Assembly: GCA_963714405.1 (NCBI GenBank)
Contig: CAVQOH010000001.1
Span: 558,001 to 622,000 of the forward strand
Source: JAZGGS01 sp963714405
Lineage (GTDB): Bacteria; Bacteroidota; Ignavibacteria; Ignavibacteriales; Ignavibacteriaceae
Length of the DNA: 64,000 nt
Direction of reading: 5' to 3'
Below are positions 63,310 to 64,000 of the stretch, piece by piece. The notes below the pieces were generated by a model that had not been told where the DNA came from, made no database searches, and worked only from the letters and a program-made list of their open reading frames with translations. The number at the start of each line of letters is the position of its first letter. Positions within the stretch are counted from its first letter, which is position 1. Position numbers and translations under genes: made by a program.

Positions 63310-64000
63310 TTAATTATCATAATACACCTCAATAGTTGTAGATTGATTCGCCATTAAATATGGAACTATCAGAATATAATTCCCTGTCCGCGCATCATAT
63401 CTTAAGATAAAGCTGTTACCCGGTATTGAAAGATTTCTGTAGCTTTTGGGTAAGTTTAGTATAACGCCCAAGTTTCCAACTTTAGCTTTATTGCGGTTTT
63501 CAATCACTAAATTTAAACCACGTTTCTCTCCGATTTCTTTTATTTTAACCAAAATATTTTCCTTATTAATTAACCACTGAATCAATGATGAATAACTTGC
63601 TATCCAGCAGTTATTGCTTCTGAGATTGCTTAAGATTTTTCTAATATGTTCTGAATCAATATTGTTTCTGTAACTGCTAAATTGATTTAAATAGGATACT
63701 GGTAAAAAACCACCTGCCCTGGAAATAAAACTGTAAAGATTTTTTTGATTTATTATATCATCTTCATTATTAATATCATTTTGAAGTTTTTCATAATTGA
63801 AAGCTGGCAGTAGCATACTGAAATGAGTAAATGGCAGCATGCTTTTTTTATTAATAATGTAAATTGAATTATCTTCATTCATAATAAAATCAAATAACAT
63901 GCATCCTGTTTTATCAGAGATCTGTTTACTCGTGCTGTTTATATACTTAATTCCAAATAATGACTGTTTAGCTCTGTTTCGCAATATCTTAAGAGCATCT
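63310..64000 (-). CDS. partial protein, C-terminal part, possibly polysaccharide deacetylase-like
   Basis: The frame is open to the end of the window, so the true start lies beyond it; an in-frame TTG at 63984 is not convincing. The visible 230 residues include 'GFLPVSYLNQFSSYRNNIDSEHIRKIL', 'NCWIASYSSLIQWLINKENILVKIKEIGEKRGLNLVIEN' and a beta-rich end 'NYILIVPYLMANQSTTIEVYYD'. The order of an active-site-like helix, then a beta tail resembles the C-terminus of secreted polysaccharide deacetylases in this phylum. Similarity is weak. The 250 bases between this gene and the kinase hold no recognised feature. Confidence 0.5.
   Translation of the reverse strand, partial: DALKILRNRAKQSLFGIKYINSTSKQISDKTGCMLFDFIMNEDNSIYIINKKSMLPFTHFSMLLPAFNYEKLQNDINNEDDIINQKNLYSFISRAGGFLPVSYLNQFSSYRNNIDSEHIRKILSNLRSNNCWIASYSSLIQWLINKENILVKIKEIGEKRGLNLVIENRNKAKVGNLGVILNLPKSYRNLSIPGNSFILRYDARTGNYILIVPYLMANQSTTIEVYYDN

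Overview
The window reads as chromosome from an AT-rich member of the Ignavibacteria (Bacteroidota/Chlorobi side). The evidence is many secreted proteins ending in a type IX secretion (T9SS) sorting domain with the YPNPFNP signature, outer-membrane barrels, and housekeeping genes of that type. No rRNA operon or CRISPR array was seen. One complete tRNA gene (tRNA-Asp) is present.

Layout. (1) 0-10 kb, minus strand: a gingipain-like C25 protein, poly-gamma-glutamate genes pgsB-pgsC-pgsW, a secreted protein, an outer-membrane barrel whose signal peptide is in another frame, and an LVIVD-repeat lipoprotein. They look like one cell-surface locus. (2) 10-13.8 kb: a Wzi-like barrel and transketolase. 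(3) 13.9-28.7 kb: a genomic island between a 43-bp 3' fragment of tRNA-Asp and the intact tRNA-Asp gene. Each end has three TCCATAC heptamers at 11-bp spacing. The island holds an IS3-family element, an integron-type cassette array without an integrase (two identical 677-bp cassettes plus one more), a phage-like recombination operon (SymE-like, DUF932, an ATPase with its Walker A motif at the wrong end, an SSB-tailed protein) and five exported proteins, four of them T9SS cargo. No island integrase was found.

(4) 28.8-36.6 kb: pfkA, rnhC, rsmE, a BamA/TamA-like protein and gcvP. (5) 36.6-44.2 kb: the fatty-acid operon DUF177-rpmF-plsX-fabH-fabD-DUF3109-fabG-acpP-fabF-rnc, on the minus strand. 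(6) 44.4-54.7 kb, plus strand: an ABC exporter, PrsW-like protease, nadD, a sugar epimerase, then meaB, an acyl-CoA dehydrogenase and a carboxyltransferase for acyl-CoA or amino-acid breakdown. (7) 54.7-64 kb: an NtrC-type regulator, a HIT protein, dinB, a SpoVG-like protein, a DUF72 protein, lexA with a palindromic operator candidate, a large PAS hybrid kinase-like protein, and a partial gene at the edge.

Quality note. ntrC, the HIT gene, dinB, lexA and the 1.1-2.2 kb barrel all carry frameshifts. Every one is explained by a single extra base (seven in dinB alone). This is more typical of residual assembly error than of gene decay, although a real loss of the SOS genes cannot be excluded from sequence alone.
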